The notes under the pieces are model-generated. The model did no database searches. It saw only the letters and a list, made by a program, of their open reading frames with translations, and was not told where the DNA came from. This document shows, piece by piece, positions 51,925 to 60,317 of a DNA stretch of 64,000 nucleotides. Positions within the stretch are counted from its first letter, which is position 1. Every line of letters starts with the position of its first letter. The DNA lies in assembly GCA_934273635.1 (NCBI GenBank), contig CAKQSV010000006.1:1-64000 (forward strand), read 5' to 3'. Both the position numbers and the translations under genes were made by a program. This DNA is from an uncultured Alphaproteobacteria bacterium. Its GTDB lineage: Bacteria > Pseudomonadota > Alphaproteobacteria > RF32 > CAG-239.

Positions 51925-52467
51925 ATGAGCGGTTGGATAAAACTTCATAGAAAAATTACAGAATGGGAATGGTATAGCGATGCAAATACCTTTCGTGTGT
52001 TTATGCACCTTTTACTAACAGCTAATTATGAAGACAAGCGGTGGCGCAATATTGATGTAAAACGCGGTCAAATCATAACCGGCAGAATGGAGCTTGCGCA
52101 AACATTAAGGTTAAGTGAACGCCAGATACGAACGGCTTTGGATAAACTCAAAATGTCCGGTGTTATAACCATCAAAACGACCAACCAGTATTCGCTGATA
52201 ACTGTTGAAAATTATAGCTGTTTTCAAAATCTTTCTGCTGAAAATGTCCAGCCAAAAGTAATCCAATCTACCAACCTGAAGTCCGCTGAAAGTCCATCTG
52301 ATAGCCAACAAAGAGTCCGGACAGTGTCCACGACTCAAGAAGATAAGAATTTAAAAACTAAAATATCCTCATTACATTCGGACATTTTATCAAAAAGTTC
52401 TCAAAAACCGGTTACATCAAAGAAAATGAGCTTTGCGGATTTGTTGAAATCCAAGGGGATAGCATAA
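51925..52467 (+). CDS. Phage replication protein, winged-helix N-terminus
   Basis: The 180-aa protein starts MSGWIKLHRKITEWEWYSDA, a well-known opening of phage replication initiation proteins. A winged-helix domain (residues ~30-95) contains LAQTLRLSERQIRTALDKLK and SGVITIKTTNQYSLITVENY. The tail is serine-rich and polar, ending KKMSFADLLKSKGIA, which may recruit the host helicase or its loader. Its stop overlaps the ATG of the next gene (TAATG), so the two are coupled. The role at a replication origin is inferred from family and position. Confidence 0.78.
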   Translation: MSGWIKLHRKITEWEWYSDANTFRVFMHLLLTANYEDKRWRNIDVKRGQIITGRMELAQTLRLSERQIRTALDKLKMSGVITIKTTNQYSLITVENYSCFQNLSAENVQPKVIQSTNLKSAESPSDSQQRVRTVSTTQEDKNLKTKISSLHSDILSKSSQKPVTSKKMSFADLLKSKGIA

Positions 52468-53051
52468 TGTCAGTAGTCAATATGCTAAATAAAAAACACA
52501 AAGTTATGAATTGTGTGTTCGAAATTCTGTACGATTTGTATGGAGAGCCAGTATGGCTGAACAAACCAAAAGACGGGCAAGAACCTGAAAAAATTATTGA
52601 ACAATGGATTAAGGAACTTGGGGATTATTCAGAAATCCAATTAAAGCAAGCCTGCTATAATCTTTTCAAATATAAGAAAGTGGCGACATTTCCAAAATTG
52701 GCTCATATTTTGGCAGAACTCAGCGATCAGCAAAAAGACTGTGTTCAAAATAAATCATCTCAGACGCATTTTAGCGGTGTATGCCTTGAAGTTGAATTTA
52801 TGCGGCGTGATATTCGCCTCAATAAATGTAAATACACATTACCAATCTACAAGGCTGCTTTTTACTACACTATTAACGATTTACTCAAAATCACAATCGG
52901 CGAACGAGAATATATGGAACTTGAGTATAGTTATCGTAATGATGGCTGCCAACTCCGCAGCATCCAATACCGAAAAGCTGTGGAATTGGGCTTGTTTGAT
53001 AATTTTGATGAAACACTAGAAAAAATGGCAAAGGAGCGCGGTCATGGGTAA
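52467..53051 (+). CDS. Phage replication-associated protein, 194 aa
   Basis: The protein is soluble and helical: MNCVFEILYDLYGEPVWLNK, IIEQWIKELGDYSEIQLKQA and FKYKKVATFPKLAHILAELS. The pattern, with a region of acidic helices and a conserved FP-K segment, resembles helicase-loader-like or accessory proteins that follow the winged-helix initiator in proteobacterial prophages. It starts on the stop of the previous gene and ends eight bases into the next, so the three form one unit. No enzyme motif is visible. Confidence 0.6.
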   Translation: MSVVNMLNKKHKVMNCVFEILYDLYGEPVWLNKPKDGQEPEKIIEQWIKELGDYSEIQLKQACYNLFKYKKVATFPKLAHILAELSDQQKDCVQNKSSQTHFSGVCLEVEFMRRDIRLNKCKYTLPIYKAAFYYTINDLLKITIGEREYMELEYSYRNDGCQLRSIQYRKAVELGLFDNFDETLEKMAKERGHG

Positions 53052-53418
53052 AATGTCAAGAAAAGAAGTTTTAGAACGGTTTGAAGAAGCCGTTTATACG
53101 GCTAAACGATTACCACCAGTTATTATCCCTGGCTGTAAAGCTGCGTGGCCAGATATAATTTATACGCCTTTAGAAATTTTACAGCAGGAAAAACGACCGA
53201 TAAAACTGCGTCCCTCGTCTGAGCAATTATCCAGATTAGATGAAGTTTTGAGCTGGGCACCTCTATTAACTGAGCTTGAAAGGAAATTGATTTGGTACAA
53301 AGCACAGCGAAAACCGTGGAAATTCATTTGTACCGCGCTGGGAATATCTAAAAGTTCCGGAAATGAAAAACTGAATAAGGCTTTAGATTATTTAAGCGAT
53401 AGGATAGAACGCTTATAA
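53044..53418 (+). CDS. DUF6362-like phage regulator, 124 aa
   Basis: The protein fits a family common in alphaproteobacterial prophages (DUF6362). It opens with SRKEVLERFEEAVYTAKRLP, has the P-AWP motif (KAAWPDIIYT), and ends with a sigma-70 region-4-like helix-turn-helix (RKPWKFICTALGISKSSGNE). AAGGAG precedes ATG 53044 at eight bases. Position just before the cos-like site and structural genes suggests a late-gene activator, like the lambda Q class in role, though the mechanism is unknown. It is the last gene of the early plus-strand run. Confidence 0.75.
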   Translation: MGKMSRKEVLERFEEAVYTAKRLPPVIIPGCKAAWPDIIYTPLEILQQEKRPIKLRPSSEQLSRLDEVLSWAPLLTELERKLIWYKAQRKPWKFICTALGISKSSGNEKLNKALDYLSDRIERL

Positions 53419-53424
53419 AATAAA

Positions 53425-54216
53425 TTAAAGACTTTTTAACTCAATAGCTGAATGTTTATCTACATCATACAAAAAGATATTTTTAAATTTTGAAGTAAAC
53501 TTATGGTTCAGTATTTCATCTGTAAAATGACAATAATTACCTTTGGAAACTCCGGGTTTGCACACTAGCAAATAACATTCATCACAATGTTTTATAAAAT
53601 TATCATATTTTTGATTTTTTTTCTCAATTACCTTTTGTAAAGGGGAAAACGGATTCTCTATGCTAAAACATTCATTATTAACAAAGCACTCATATTTTCC
53701 GTTAATATCTGGAAAGCCACTGATTGAAAAGCACAAATATTCATCATCTATTTTTATCCAAGGTTTTATTAGCCGAGGAAAGTTTTTTAATTTGTCTAAA
53801 TTATTATCAATAATAGGTTCTATCTGAGCCTTTATTTCTTTTTCAGCAAACCTATCAATAAAGCCCGGATTATAACAAACCTCCAAAAGCTGTTCCTTAG
53901 TCCTTGCTTCATGCTTTCGTTTGTCATACTTATCAATAATGATTGATATTGGTAATTTATGTTTATTAAGAGAATATTTACAAATTTTATTACCTGTTGT
54001 CGCCAATGCTTGCATAGCTTTCCCGTGCTTGCTTTCAATTATAAACTGGGTTATCTCTAATCCTATCTTTTTTCCATCATTAGACTGAAAGATGAAATCA
54101 GGACTTTCTGTTTCTTCAATTTTAACAATATTATGTTTTTCGTGCCATGACTTTCCTAGAGACGTTTGCAAAAAACAATCTAAATATTCTTTTTCTTCTA
54201 TTTTATGGTCTTTCAT
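53425..54216 (-). CDS. Antisense phage cargo gene, PD-(D/E)XK-like, 263 aa
   Basis: The gene runs against all neighbouring phage genes and is very AT-rich. The N-terminal third has a nuclease-like core: ETESPD (P39-D40) followed by FIFQSNDGKKIGLEIT, with E54-I-T56 on a predicted strand. The lysine of the classic ExK is replaced by threonine, so activity is uncertain. The rest is a charged helical and beta mixture. It ends six bases from the DUF6362-like stop. The opposite strand and composition suggest a moron, a gene carried for the host or for exclusion of other phages. No toxin or immunity partner is visible beside it. Confidence 0.6.
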   Translation of the reverse strand: MKDHKIEEKEYLDCFLQTSLGKSWHEKHNIVKIEETESPDFIFQSNDGKKIGLEITQFIIESKHGKAMQALATTGNKICKYSLNKHKLPISIIIDKYDKRKHEARTKEQLLEVCYNPGFIDRFAEKEIKAQIEPIIDNNLDKLKNFPRLIKPWIKIDDEYLCFSISGFPDINGKYECFVNNECFSIENPFSPLQKVIEKKNQKYDNFIKHCDECYLLVCKPGVSKGNYCHFTDEILNHKFTSKFKNIFLYDVDKHSAIELKSL

Positions 54217-54486
54217 ATTAAAATCTATATTCTCTTATAAACTACTCAAAATGAGCCTTGTTCTTTTTTTATTGCTACATAATAATATAAAAGTCCATAA
54301 GATTCTATGATTATATTAGTTGTGTTTAACTGTAATAAACTTTAAAAAACTTATCCGTTCTGTAATCGCATATTTTTGTATGGACATTTTCAAAAGTTTC
54401 CCGTTATTATTTAGATATGATGAGAAAAGGTGTCGGAAGGCATCTTCTCTCATTTTTTTATGCGTGAAATCTTTCCAAAATTCTCT

Positions 54487-54531
54487 GGGTCCTTCTGGAC
54501 TTCTGTCCCTATAGGGGTGGCTCAAGTGCGG
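54487..54531 (+). other. Cos-like packaging site
   Basis: GGGTCCTT at 54487-54494 matches the core of lambda cosQ as I recall it. 27 bases from its first G, GGGGTGGCTCAAGTGCGG (54514-54531) resembles lambda cosN, GGGGCGGCGACCTCGCGG: both open with GGGG, keep GGC and end GCGG. In lambda the spacing is 29. The order cosQ-cosN-terminase and the strand agree with lambda. The rest of the gap 54217-54757 shows a direct repeat, TTGACACGGTTGACA, at about 54573, AT-rich DNA and no gene. Confidence 0.55.
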
Positions 54532-54757
54532 CATATTTTAAGCCGACAATCTGAAAATTTTGGTTGACACGGTTGACATTTTTTATCTTCTTTCTTGGAT
54601 TTTCTGGCATTTGAGTCCTATTGTTCCGACAATACGCATAAAAAAATATTATTTTGAATCAAATATATAAAGTTATAAACCAAACTCTCTAAATAAGTTG
54701 ACAATTTTGGCGGTTTTTCTAGGAAAACCGCCATTTTGCGAATAAGGATGTAAACCA

Positions 54758-55384
54758 ATGGAAAAAGTTGAAGTAAACACAAATCTTGAGTATAGTCGCC
54801 GCAAACTGGCGGATTTAAAGGAATATGAGGGAAATGCCCGCACGCATAACAAAGAACAGATTATGCAAATTGCCAATTCTATGATGGAAAACGGCTGGAC
54901 TGCGCCAATGCTTATTGATGAAAACGATATGATTTTGGCAGGACACGGACGTAAAGCCGCCGGAGAAATGTTAGGCGTTGAAGAAGTGCCGGTTATGATT
55001 ATCCGCGGTCTCAATCCGGCACAAAAAGCACGCTTATGTATTTCTGAAAACCAGATTGCTCTAAATGCCGGTTGGGATACAAACAAATTATCAGAGCAGT
55101 TACAGCTTATTCTTGATGATGGTTTGGATTTGGAAATTACCGGTTTTGATGATGATTTTCTCAATGATATTCTCAAGCTGGATAATGACAATGAACTTCT
55201 TGATCCGCTAGAGGGAGAAAAGGAAGAGAAAGTTCAGGCCAATAAGTTTTTATCGTTTGGCAGTTATAAAATTCATATTTCAGAAGAAGAATACCAGAGT
55301 TTGGTTGACGCTTATGAGAATTTTGTAAAAGAAAACGGCGTTCGTTATGGTTTTGTGGCAAAGGTGTTATTACCTCAATGTTAG
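54758..55384 (+). CDS. ParB-fold (ParB N-terminal-like) phage protein
   Basis: The 208-aa protein has a ParB/Srx-fold domain: LKEYEGNARTHNKEQIMQIA, then MENGWTAPMLIDENDMILAGHGRKAAGEML (read in parts) with GHGR at 62-65 where ParB has its GERR-like nucleotide-binding box, and VMIIRGLNPAQKARLCISENQI. ParB proteins bind and hydrolyse CTP, and phage members may modify nucleotides or accompany DNA methylases. The C-terminal ~80 residues are acidic. AAGGA precedes ATG 54758. It overlaps the next gene by seven bases. Chromosome partition is unlikely here; a DNA-modification or packaging link is inferred from position. Confidence 0.8.
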   Translation: MEKVEVNTNLEYSRRKLADLKEYEGNARTHNKEQIMQIANSMMENGWTAPMLIDENDMILAGHGRKAAGEMLGVEEVPVMIIRGLNPAQKARLCISENQIALNAGWDTNKLSEQLQLILDDGLDLEITGFDDDFLNDILKLDNDNELLDPLEGEKEEKVQANKFLSFGSYKIHISEEEYQSLVDAYENFVKENGVRYGFVAKVLLPQC

Positions 55385-56778
55385 AGTTAGATTATCCAAT
55401 TAAAGATTTAGTCGGTGCAGATTATAACCCGAGAGAAATTGATGAAGAATCATTAAAAACACTTCGTCAATCCATTAAAACCCTTGGAATTGTTAAACCT
55501 ATTATTGTTTCCGGCAATTTAATCGTTGCCGGGCACCAAAGGACAAAAGCCCTGTTGGCCGCCGGTATTGATAAAGCTCCGGTATATCTTTTGCCGGAAA
55601 ATATTAACCAAACTGATGAAATCCGCTTTAACCAGCTGCACAACGGTACAGATTTTGACAGCGGTGATGAACGGGCTTGGGTTGGCAGAAGTGAAAATCT
55701 TGGCTTTGAAATGGTACCACCAATTAAATTGCGCGGCAATATGCGGGCTAGAATGGCGAATGTCCGTAATGAAATTTGTAAACTCATTATCAAATATGGC
55801 AACTGGGGAGCTTGTGTTGCCACTCAAGCCGGAAAAGTTATTCACGCGGGACAATATGTTCTGGCTTGCAAAGCGATGAGAATTCCGGCCAGAGTTTACC
55901 GTATTCCGAACAATATGGCTCAACAAGCAACAGAGTTTTTGAATAAAAAATATGGAAAATTCTCGTATGAACATCTGGCTAAAACGACTTTTATACAGAC
56001 ATTCGCTCAAAAATTCCGGTTAAGGAATGATGAGGAAGTCGAAAAGCCGTTTAATGCCTCGCCGACTTATGAAAAAAGCCTTATTCCAAATTGCAAAAAA
56101 GGCGAACGGATTTTTGATTTTGGTTGCGGTCAGGCAGACTATGTGAAAAAGCTCCGCAAAAAAGGCTATGACATTCATGGCGTTGAACTGTTTTACCGCA
56201 AAGGCAATTTCATTGATTCGACAATGGTTCACAAAATGATTGATAATCTTTGCGAGCAACTGGAAACCAAAGGCTTATTTGATATTGTCATCTGCGACTA
56301 TGTTCTTAACTCGGTAGATAGTATGACTGCTGAAAACGATGTGTTGACGGTGGTTAATGCAATGTGCCGAATGGGCGGCAAAATCTATTTTTCCGGTAGA
56401 GCCAGAGAAAAAATTGATATGCAAGACCGGACGACTTATGCCGGAGAGGCAAAATCCCATCGTTATATTGAGTTTTTTGATGATGACGGATTTTCGGCAT
56501 TATTTCGTAAAGGGCATTGGTTTTATCAGAAGTTCCATAGAAAAAGCGAGGCTGTTGCATTAGGGCGTAGATTTATCAATACAACCGAGGCCAAGTTAGA
56601 ACGCCATAATCCGGGTGTTTGGTGTATGAGCGGAATAAAAAATATTGTAATATCCCCCAAAATGGTTGAAGAATCTATCATTCGGGAATTTGAAATGTTA
56701 CATCCGGATGGCAAACCAATAGGCAGAAGTGCCGATGTCATAAAGGCTTATCGTCTTGCATTGGTAAAAGATAGCTAA
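55378..56778 (+). CDS. ParB-fold/methyltransferase fusion protein
   Basis: The 466-aa protein combines two domains. Residues 1-~100 are ParB-like (DYNPREIDEESLKTL, VAGHQRTKALLAAGI with the box at 50-55). A central stretch, ~100-240, is of unknown class (ARMANVRNEICKLIIKYGNW). Residues 242-~420 form a class I SAM-dependent methyltransferase: motif I is FDFGCGQADYVKKLR (247-261), then GVELF and FDIVICDYVLNSV. There is no DPPY/NPPY motif of DNA amino-methylases, so the substrate may be a nucleotide, RNA, protein or modified base. It is coupled to the preceding ParB gene. The pair sits between the cos-like site and the terminase. Confidence 0.82.
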   Translation: MLELDYPIKDLVGADYNPREIDEESLKTLRQSIKTLGIVKPIIVSGNLIVAGHQRTKALLAAGIDKAPVYLLPENINQTDEIRFNQLHNGTDFDSGDERAWVGRSENLGFEMVPPIKLRGNMRARMANVRNEICKLIIKYGNWGACVATQAGKVIHAGQYVLACKAMRIPARVYRIPNNMAQQATEFLNKKYGKFSYEHLAKTTFIQTFAQKFRLRNDEEVEKPFNASPTYEKSLIPNCKKGERIFDFGCGQADYVKKLRKKGYDIHGVELFYRKGNFIDSTMVHKMIDNLCEQLETKGLFDIVICDYVLNSVDSMTAENDVLTVVNAMCRMGGKIYFSGRAREKIDMQDRTTYAGEAKSHRYIEFFDDDGFSALFRKGHWFYQKFHRKSEAVALGRRFINTTEAKLERHNPGVWCMSGIKNIVISPKMVEESIIREFEMLHPDGKPIGRSADVIKAYRLALVKDS

Positions 56779-57181
56779 CACCAAACTGATAATTGCGACA
56801 AGAAGTGAATGCCTGTGATAAACCGTTATACCCTTTTTCAAGCGGTGGAATGGGCAAACGTTTTGCTCCGGTTATAATAACTTTATCGCCCTTGTATGTT
56901 TCTGCGGTAATAATGTCGTTTTCATTATCGCTTGGAACAAAGGGAACGTGGAGATTGTTCCGGTAACCAATAACGCCACATAAATACAAACACTTGAAAT
57001 CGGAAAACTCGTTGAGTTCAATCTCGGTATTCACAGGCATTTTAAGGCTAACTTTTTGAGAATAATCGCCGATTAGGCATTTGGCGCAATGAACTGTCGG
57101 GTCAAAACCTCTTATGTATTTTAGCCAAAAGTACCTAAATCCCGTAACTTTGGCGTTTTCTGTAACAAATTTTATTTTCAT
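56738..57181 (-). CDS. Antisense phage gene, 147 aa, probably leaderless
   Basis: No family recognised. The protein has four cysteines (VHCAKCLIGD, LYLCGVIGY) and a mixed beta pattern, with no signal peptide. It lies against the phage late genes and its 3' end overlaps the fusion gene by 41 bases. Its promoter is strong: the -10 TATAAT ends six bases before ATG 57181, so the transcript should start at or next to the A of ATG. That implies a leaderless mRNA, which is translated by 70S ribosomes and often marks regulators expressed in the prophage state. A small immunity or exclusion gene is possible; nothing in the sequence shows its function. Confidence 0.6.
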   Translation of the reverse strand: MKIKFVTENAKVTGFRYFWLKYIRGFDPTVHCAKCLIGDYSQKVSLKMPVNTEIELNEFSDFKCLYLCGVIGYRNNLHVPFVPSDNENDIITAETYKGDKVIITGAKRLPIPPLEKGYNGLSQAFTSCRNYQFGVSYLLPMQDDKPL

Positions 57182-57187
57182 ACCTGC

Positions 57188-57215
57188 ATTATAATATAGT
57201 CACATAGGGTTGCAA
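57188..57215 (-). promoter_or_regulatory. Promoter of the leaderless antisense gene
   Basis: Minus-strand TTGCAA (57210-57215), 16-base spacer, consensus TATAAT (57188-57193). Only GCAGGT lies between the -10 and the ATG. Confidence 0.75.
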
Positions 57216-57254
57216 TGTTTTTCATCGGTATATCAAAAAGAAGTTTAGTAAGTT

Positions 57255-57731
57255 ATGGCATACATCACGCAGGCAGCTTGGGGAAGAAAACATAATTTTA
57301 CCCGGCAATATGTAAATAAGTTGGTAAATAACGGAACAATAAAGCTCCATAACGGAAAAGTGAATGAAGAAGCCGCCGATATGGCTATTGCCGCTATCCG
57401 CCAGCCTATGAAAACCAGTAAAAATGCCACTGATGGAATGGACGCTCTTAATAACTTATCAACGGTACTCTTAAAAACCCGCATAAAAAGCGAAATTGAA
57501 AAAGTTAAATATCTTGAGACAAAAAATAAAGAGGCTGAAAAATCTTTGGTTTCGGCAGATGGTGTGAGGATAGCTGCCTTTAATAAAGGACGAATGGTGC
57601 GTGATGCCCTCTTAAATATTCCCGACCGTGTGGCGTCAATCCTAGCCAAAGAAACTGATACCAATCGCATACACGAGATTTTAACCAAAGAAATACGCCA
57701 GATTATTGAGGAAATATTAGAAAGTGGCTGA
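57255..57731 (+). CDS. Phage terminase small subunit (Nu1-like)
   Basis: The 158-aa protein opens with a helix-turn-helix (MAYITQAAWGRKHNFTRQYVNKLVNNGTIKL, read as AAWGRKHNFTRQYVNKLV), as in lambda Nu1, which binds cosB. The middle is a charged coiled-coil-like helix (IEKVKYLETKNKEAEKSL) and the C-terminus (RDALLNIPDRVASILAKE) binds the large subunit in the family. The Shine-Dalgarno is weak. It overlaps the large terminase gene by eight bases, and the cos-like site lies 2.7 kb upstream. Confidence 0.85.
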   Translation: MAYITQAAWGRKHNFTRQYVNKLVNNGTIKLHNGKVNEEAADMAIAAIRQPMKTSKNATDGMDALNNLSTVLLKTRIKSEIEKVKYLETKNKEAEKSLVSADGVRIAAFNKGRMVRDALLNIPDRVASILAKETDTNRIHEILTKEIRQIIEEILESG

Positions 57732-59607
57732 CGCTTTTACCATTTACAATGAGGGATTTAATGCTGGATTAAAACCTGACCCGCTCTTAAATATCTCAGA
57801 GTGGGCTGATAAATACAGAGTTCTTTCACAAAAAGCCTCGGCTGAACCGGGAAAATGGCGAACATCCAGAACGCCATATCTAAAAGAGATTATGGACTGC
57901 CTTTCTCCGTATTCAGGAATTGAACGTGTTGTTTTTATGAAAGGCGCGCAAATCGGGGGAACAGAAGTAGGGAATAACTTTTTAGGCTATATCGTGCATT
58001 TATCCCCGGGGCCGGTTATGCTGGTTATGCCAACGGTAGACGGAGCAAAAAGGACTTCTAAAACCCGTATAGACCCGATGTTTGCTGCAATTCCCGAATT
58101 GAAGGGAGTTATCAGCGACCGCCGTTCTAAAGATGCCAGCAATACAACCTTGATGAAAGAATTTCAGGGTGGTGTATTGGTTTTAACCGGTGCGAACTCC
58201 GCCATTGGCTTACGTTCAATGCCCGTGCGCTATATTTTTCTTGATGAGATAGACGCATATAAAGGAGATGTTGAGGGAGAAGGAGATCCTGTCAATTTGG
58301 CAATCAAGCGAACAAGCACCTTTAACCGCCGTAAAATTTTTATGGTTTCCACGCCGACAATCCAAAATGTGAGCCGGATAGAATACGAGTACGAGCAATC
58401 AGACCAACGTCATTATATGGTGCCGTGTCCTTATTGTAATAAAAGGCAGTCGCTTAAATGGAAGCAAATCCATTGGGAAAATAATGCCCCGCAAACAGCT
58501 GTTTATATTTGCGAGCATTGCGGAAGTATAATTGAGGAACATCTGAAAACGTGGATGTTGGAAAACGGTGTATGGGAAAAATCTAACCCAAACAGTAAAA
58601 TTGCCGGTTTTCATTTATCTTCGCTCTATTCTCCAGTTGGTTGGTTTTCATGGGCAGATGCCGTTAAACAGTTTTTAGATGCCAAAAACAAAGATAATCT
58701 TTTGAAAGTCTGGGTTAATACCGTTTTAGGCGAAACTTGGCTTGAAAAAGGCGAAGCTCCTGAATGGCAGATTCTCTTTGATAAACGAGAAGATTACCAA
58801 CAAGAACTTATTCCGAGCGGTGGTTTATTCTTAACTGCTGGTGCGGATATTCAAAAAGATCGTATAGAATGTGAGGTTGTTGCATGGGGAAGAAACCGCG
58901 AAAGCTGGTCGGTGGGCTACTTTATTATAAACGGCGATACTGCCAGAGAGGATGTTTGGAATGAGCTGACGGAATTTTCTCGGCGTTATTTTGAACATTC
59001 GTCAGGAGCAATGCTGCCAATCTCCCGTTTTGCCATAGACAGCGGTTTTGCCACGCAACAGGTTTATAATTGGGTGCGCAAACAACCGCTGAATTTTGCA
59101 ATGGCCATAAAAGGAACGGACAGCGGAGTTACACCGTTAGGGCTTCCGACAAAGGTTGACCTTAACATCAATGGTAAAAAACTTCGTCGTGGTGCTAAGG
59201 TTTGGACAGTCGGAACATCGATTCTCAAATCGGAATTATATCAATTTTTGCGGTTAACTCAAAATGAAGATGAGAGCTTTCCAGCTGGATATTGCCATTT
59301 CCCTAAATATGACAGCGAATATTTTAAGCAGTTGACAGCTGAACAGTTGGTTACAAAAGTTGTCCGAGGTTATCAAAAACGAGAATGGCAAAAAACAAGA
59401 GAACGTAACGAGGCTTTGGATTGCAGAGTTTATGCACGGGCGGCCAGCATCAGCTTTGGTATAGAACAGTTTTCGGAGACAAAATGGCGTAATCTGGAAA
59501 AAGCCTTAATTCCAGAAAAACAGGAAACAGCGGAGATGCCGGCAAAGAAAAAGCCTAAAATTAGTTTTTCGCCCAACATAGTCAAGGCGCAAGACCCCTA
59601 TTTATAA
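57724..59607 (+). CDS. Phage terminase large subunit (GpA family)
   Basis: The 627-aa protein is the motor and nuclease that packages DNA into proheads. The ATPase domain has a Walker A-like VFMKGAQIGGTE at about 71-81 and a Walker B-like YIFLDEIDAYKGD. A zinc-type motif CPYCNKRQ...CEHC lies at about 235-275. The nuclease domain follows, with GADIQKDRIECEVVAWG as the first acidic site and AIDSGFATQQVYNW and EALDCRVYARAAS later. Start is GTG 57724, overlapping the small subunit stop. Length fits the lambda GpA class. Confidence 0.95.
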   Translation: MADAFTIYNEGFNAGLKPDPLLNISEWADKYRVLSQKASAEPGKWRTSRTPYLKEIMDCLSPYSGIERVVFMKGAQIGGTEVGNNFLGYIVHLSPGPVMLVMPTVDGAKRTSKTRIDPMFAAIPELKGVISDRRSKDASNTTLMKEFQGGVLVLTGANSAIGLRSMPVRYIFLDEIDAYKGDVEGEGDPVNLAIKRTSTFNRRKIFMVSTPTIQNVSRIEYEYEQSDQRHYMVPCPYCNKRQSLKWKQIHWENNAPQTAVYICEHCGSIIEEHLKTWMLENGVWEKSNPNSKIAGFHLSSLYSPVGWFSWADAVKQFLDAKNKDNLLKVWVNTVLGETWLEKGEAPEWQILFDKREDYQQELIPSGGLFLTAGADIQKDRIECEVVAWGRNRESWSVGYFIINGDTAREDVWNELTEFSRRYFEHSSGAMLPISRFAIDSGFATQQVYNWVRKQPLNFAMAIKGTDSGVTPLGLPTKVDLNINGKKLRRGAKVWTVGTSILKSELYQFLRLTQNEDESFPAGYCHFPKYDSEYFKQLTAEQLVTKVVRGYQKREWQKTRERNEALDCRVYARAASISFGIEQFSETKWRNLEKALIPEKQETAEMPAKKKPKISFSPNIVKAQDPYL

Positions 59608-59616
59608 GGATTTAAG

Positions 59617-59844
59617 ATGACAAAAGTTGAAATTTTACAGAAACAGCTAACAGAGGCCGAACAGGCTTATCACGAGCTAATGATTGGTGCGCGGACTGTC
59701 AGCGTTAATGTTGAAGGAGTCGGTTCTACTTCATACGCTCAAGCCGATTCCTCTAAACTGAAAGAATATATTTCATATCTGAAAGCCGAGATTGGAAACG
59801 TTAATGGATTGAAAACACATAAAGTAATCAAAGTGAGTTTTTGA
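59617..59844 (+). CDS. GpW-like head-tail joining protein
   Basis: The 75-aa protein matches lambda gpW, which plugs and completes the portal before tail attachment. A first helix (EILQKQLTEAEQAYHELMIG) is followed by a beta hairpin (ARTVSVNVEGVGSTSYAQAD) and a second helix (KLKEYISYLKAEIG). AAGGA lies before ATG 59617, nine bases after the terminase stop. In lambda, gpW sits between terminase and portal; here the toxin-antitoxin pair is inserted directly after it. Confidence 0.87.
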   Translation: MTKVEILQKQLTEAEQAYHELMIGARTVSVNVEGVGSTSYAQADSSKLKEYISYLKAEIGNVNGLKTHKVIKVSF

Positions 59845-59893
59845 TTCATAATATATAAATCTCTCAGATATATAATCTAATCAACAAAAAAAG

Positions 59894-59944
59894 TAAGCCA
59901 ATGGCATACTTTTGCTTGACTTTTATAAGCCAATGGCGTAGTAT
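59894..59944 (+). promoter_or_regulatory. Promoter and paired operators of the prophage toxin-antitoxin operon
   Basis: TTGACT (59916-59921), 17-base spacer, TAGTAT (59939-59944). Two near-identical boxes, TAAGCCAATGGCATA (59894-59908) and TAAGCCAATGGCGTA (59926-59940), each hold the palindrome GCCA-A-TGGC. They are 32 bases apart, about three helical turns. The second covers the spacer, so binding there would block RNA polymerase. Confidence 0.75.
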
Positions 59945-59957
59945 AGGAATATAAGTT

Positions 59958-60317
59958 ATGATGACTAAATATATAACGGTAGTGGAAACAAGGGAATTTG
60001 TTAATTTTGCAAAGCAAAATTTGTCAGAAGAAGAAAAGAAATCTTTGATTGACTTTCTGGCAGAAAATCCCAAGGCAGGTGTTCTAATTTCTGGAACAGG
60101 CGGCTTAAGAAAACTAAGATGGGCGCGGCCACATCAAGGAAAAAGTGGAAGTTACCGAGTTATTTATTATTATCATAACGAAAACATTCCGCTGTTTTTG
60201 ATTTCCGCATTTGCCAAAAATGTTATAGAAAATATTTCAGAGGCAGCAAAAAATGAATATGCAAAACTCTTAAAAGAGTTGGTTAGACAGTATGAGGGTA
60301 GAAATGAAAAATTTTAA
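59958..60317 (+). CDS. RelE/HigB-type toxin in the prophage
   Basis: The 119-aa protein matches the HigB-2-like RelE toxins, mRNA interferases that cut mRNA in the ribosome. The family core is SGTGGLRKLRWARPHQGKSG followed by YRVIYYYHNENIPLFLISAFAKN, with the arginines and tyrosine of the active surface. The C-terminal helix is basic. ATG 59958 follows AGGA at nine bases. It is the first gene of the pair (toxin first, as in higBA). It overlaps the antitoxin by 14 bases. Confidence 0.88.
   Translation: MMTKYITVVETREFVNFAKQNLSEEEKKSLIDFLAENPKAGVLISGTGGLRKLRWARPHQGKSGSYRVIYYYHNENIPLFLISAFAKNVIENISEAAKNEYAKLLKELVRQYEGRNEKF

Noticed and set aside
54316..54534. Minus-strand open frame of 72 codons across the cos-like site
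   Set aside because: No ribosome binding site, and it spans the proposed packaging site; the protein is not recognised.
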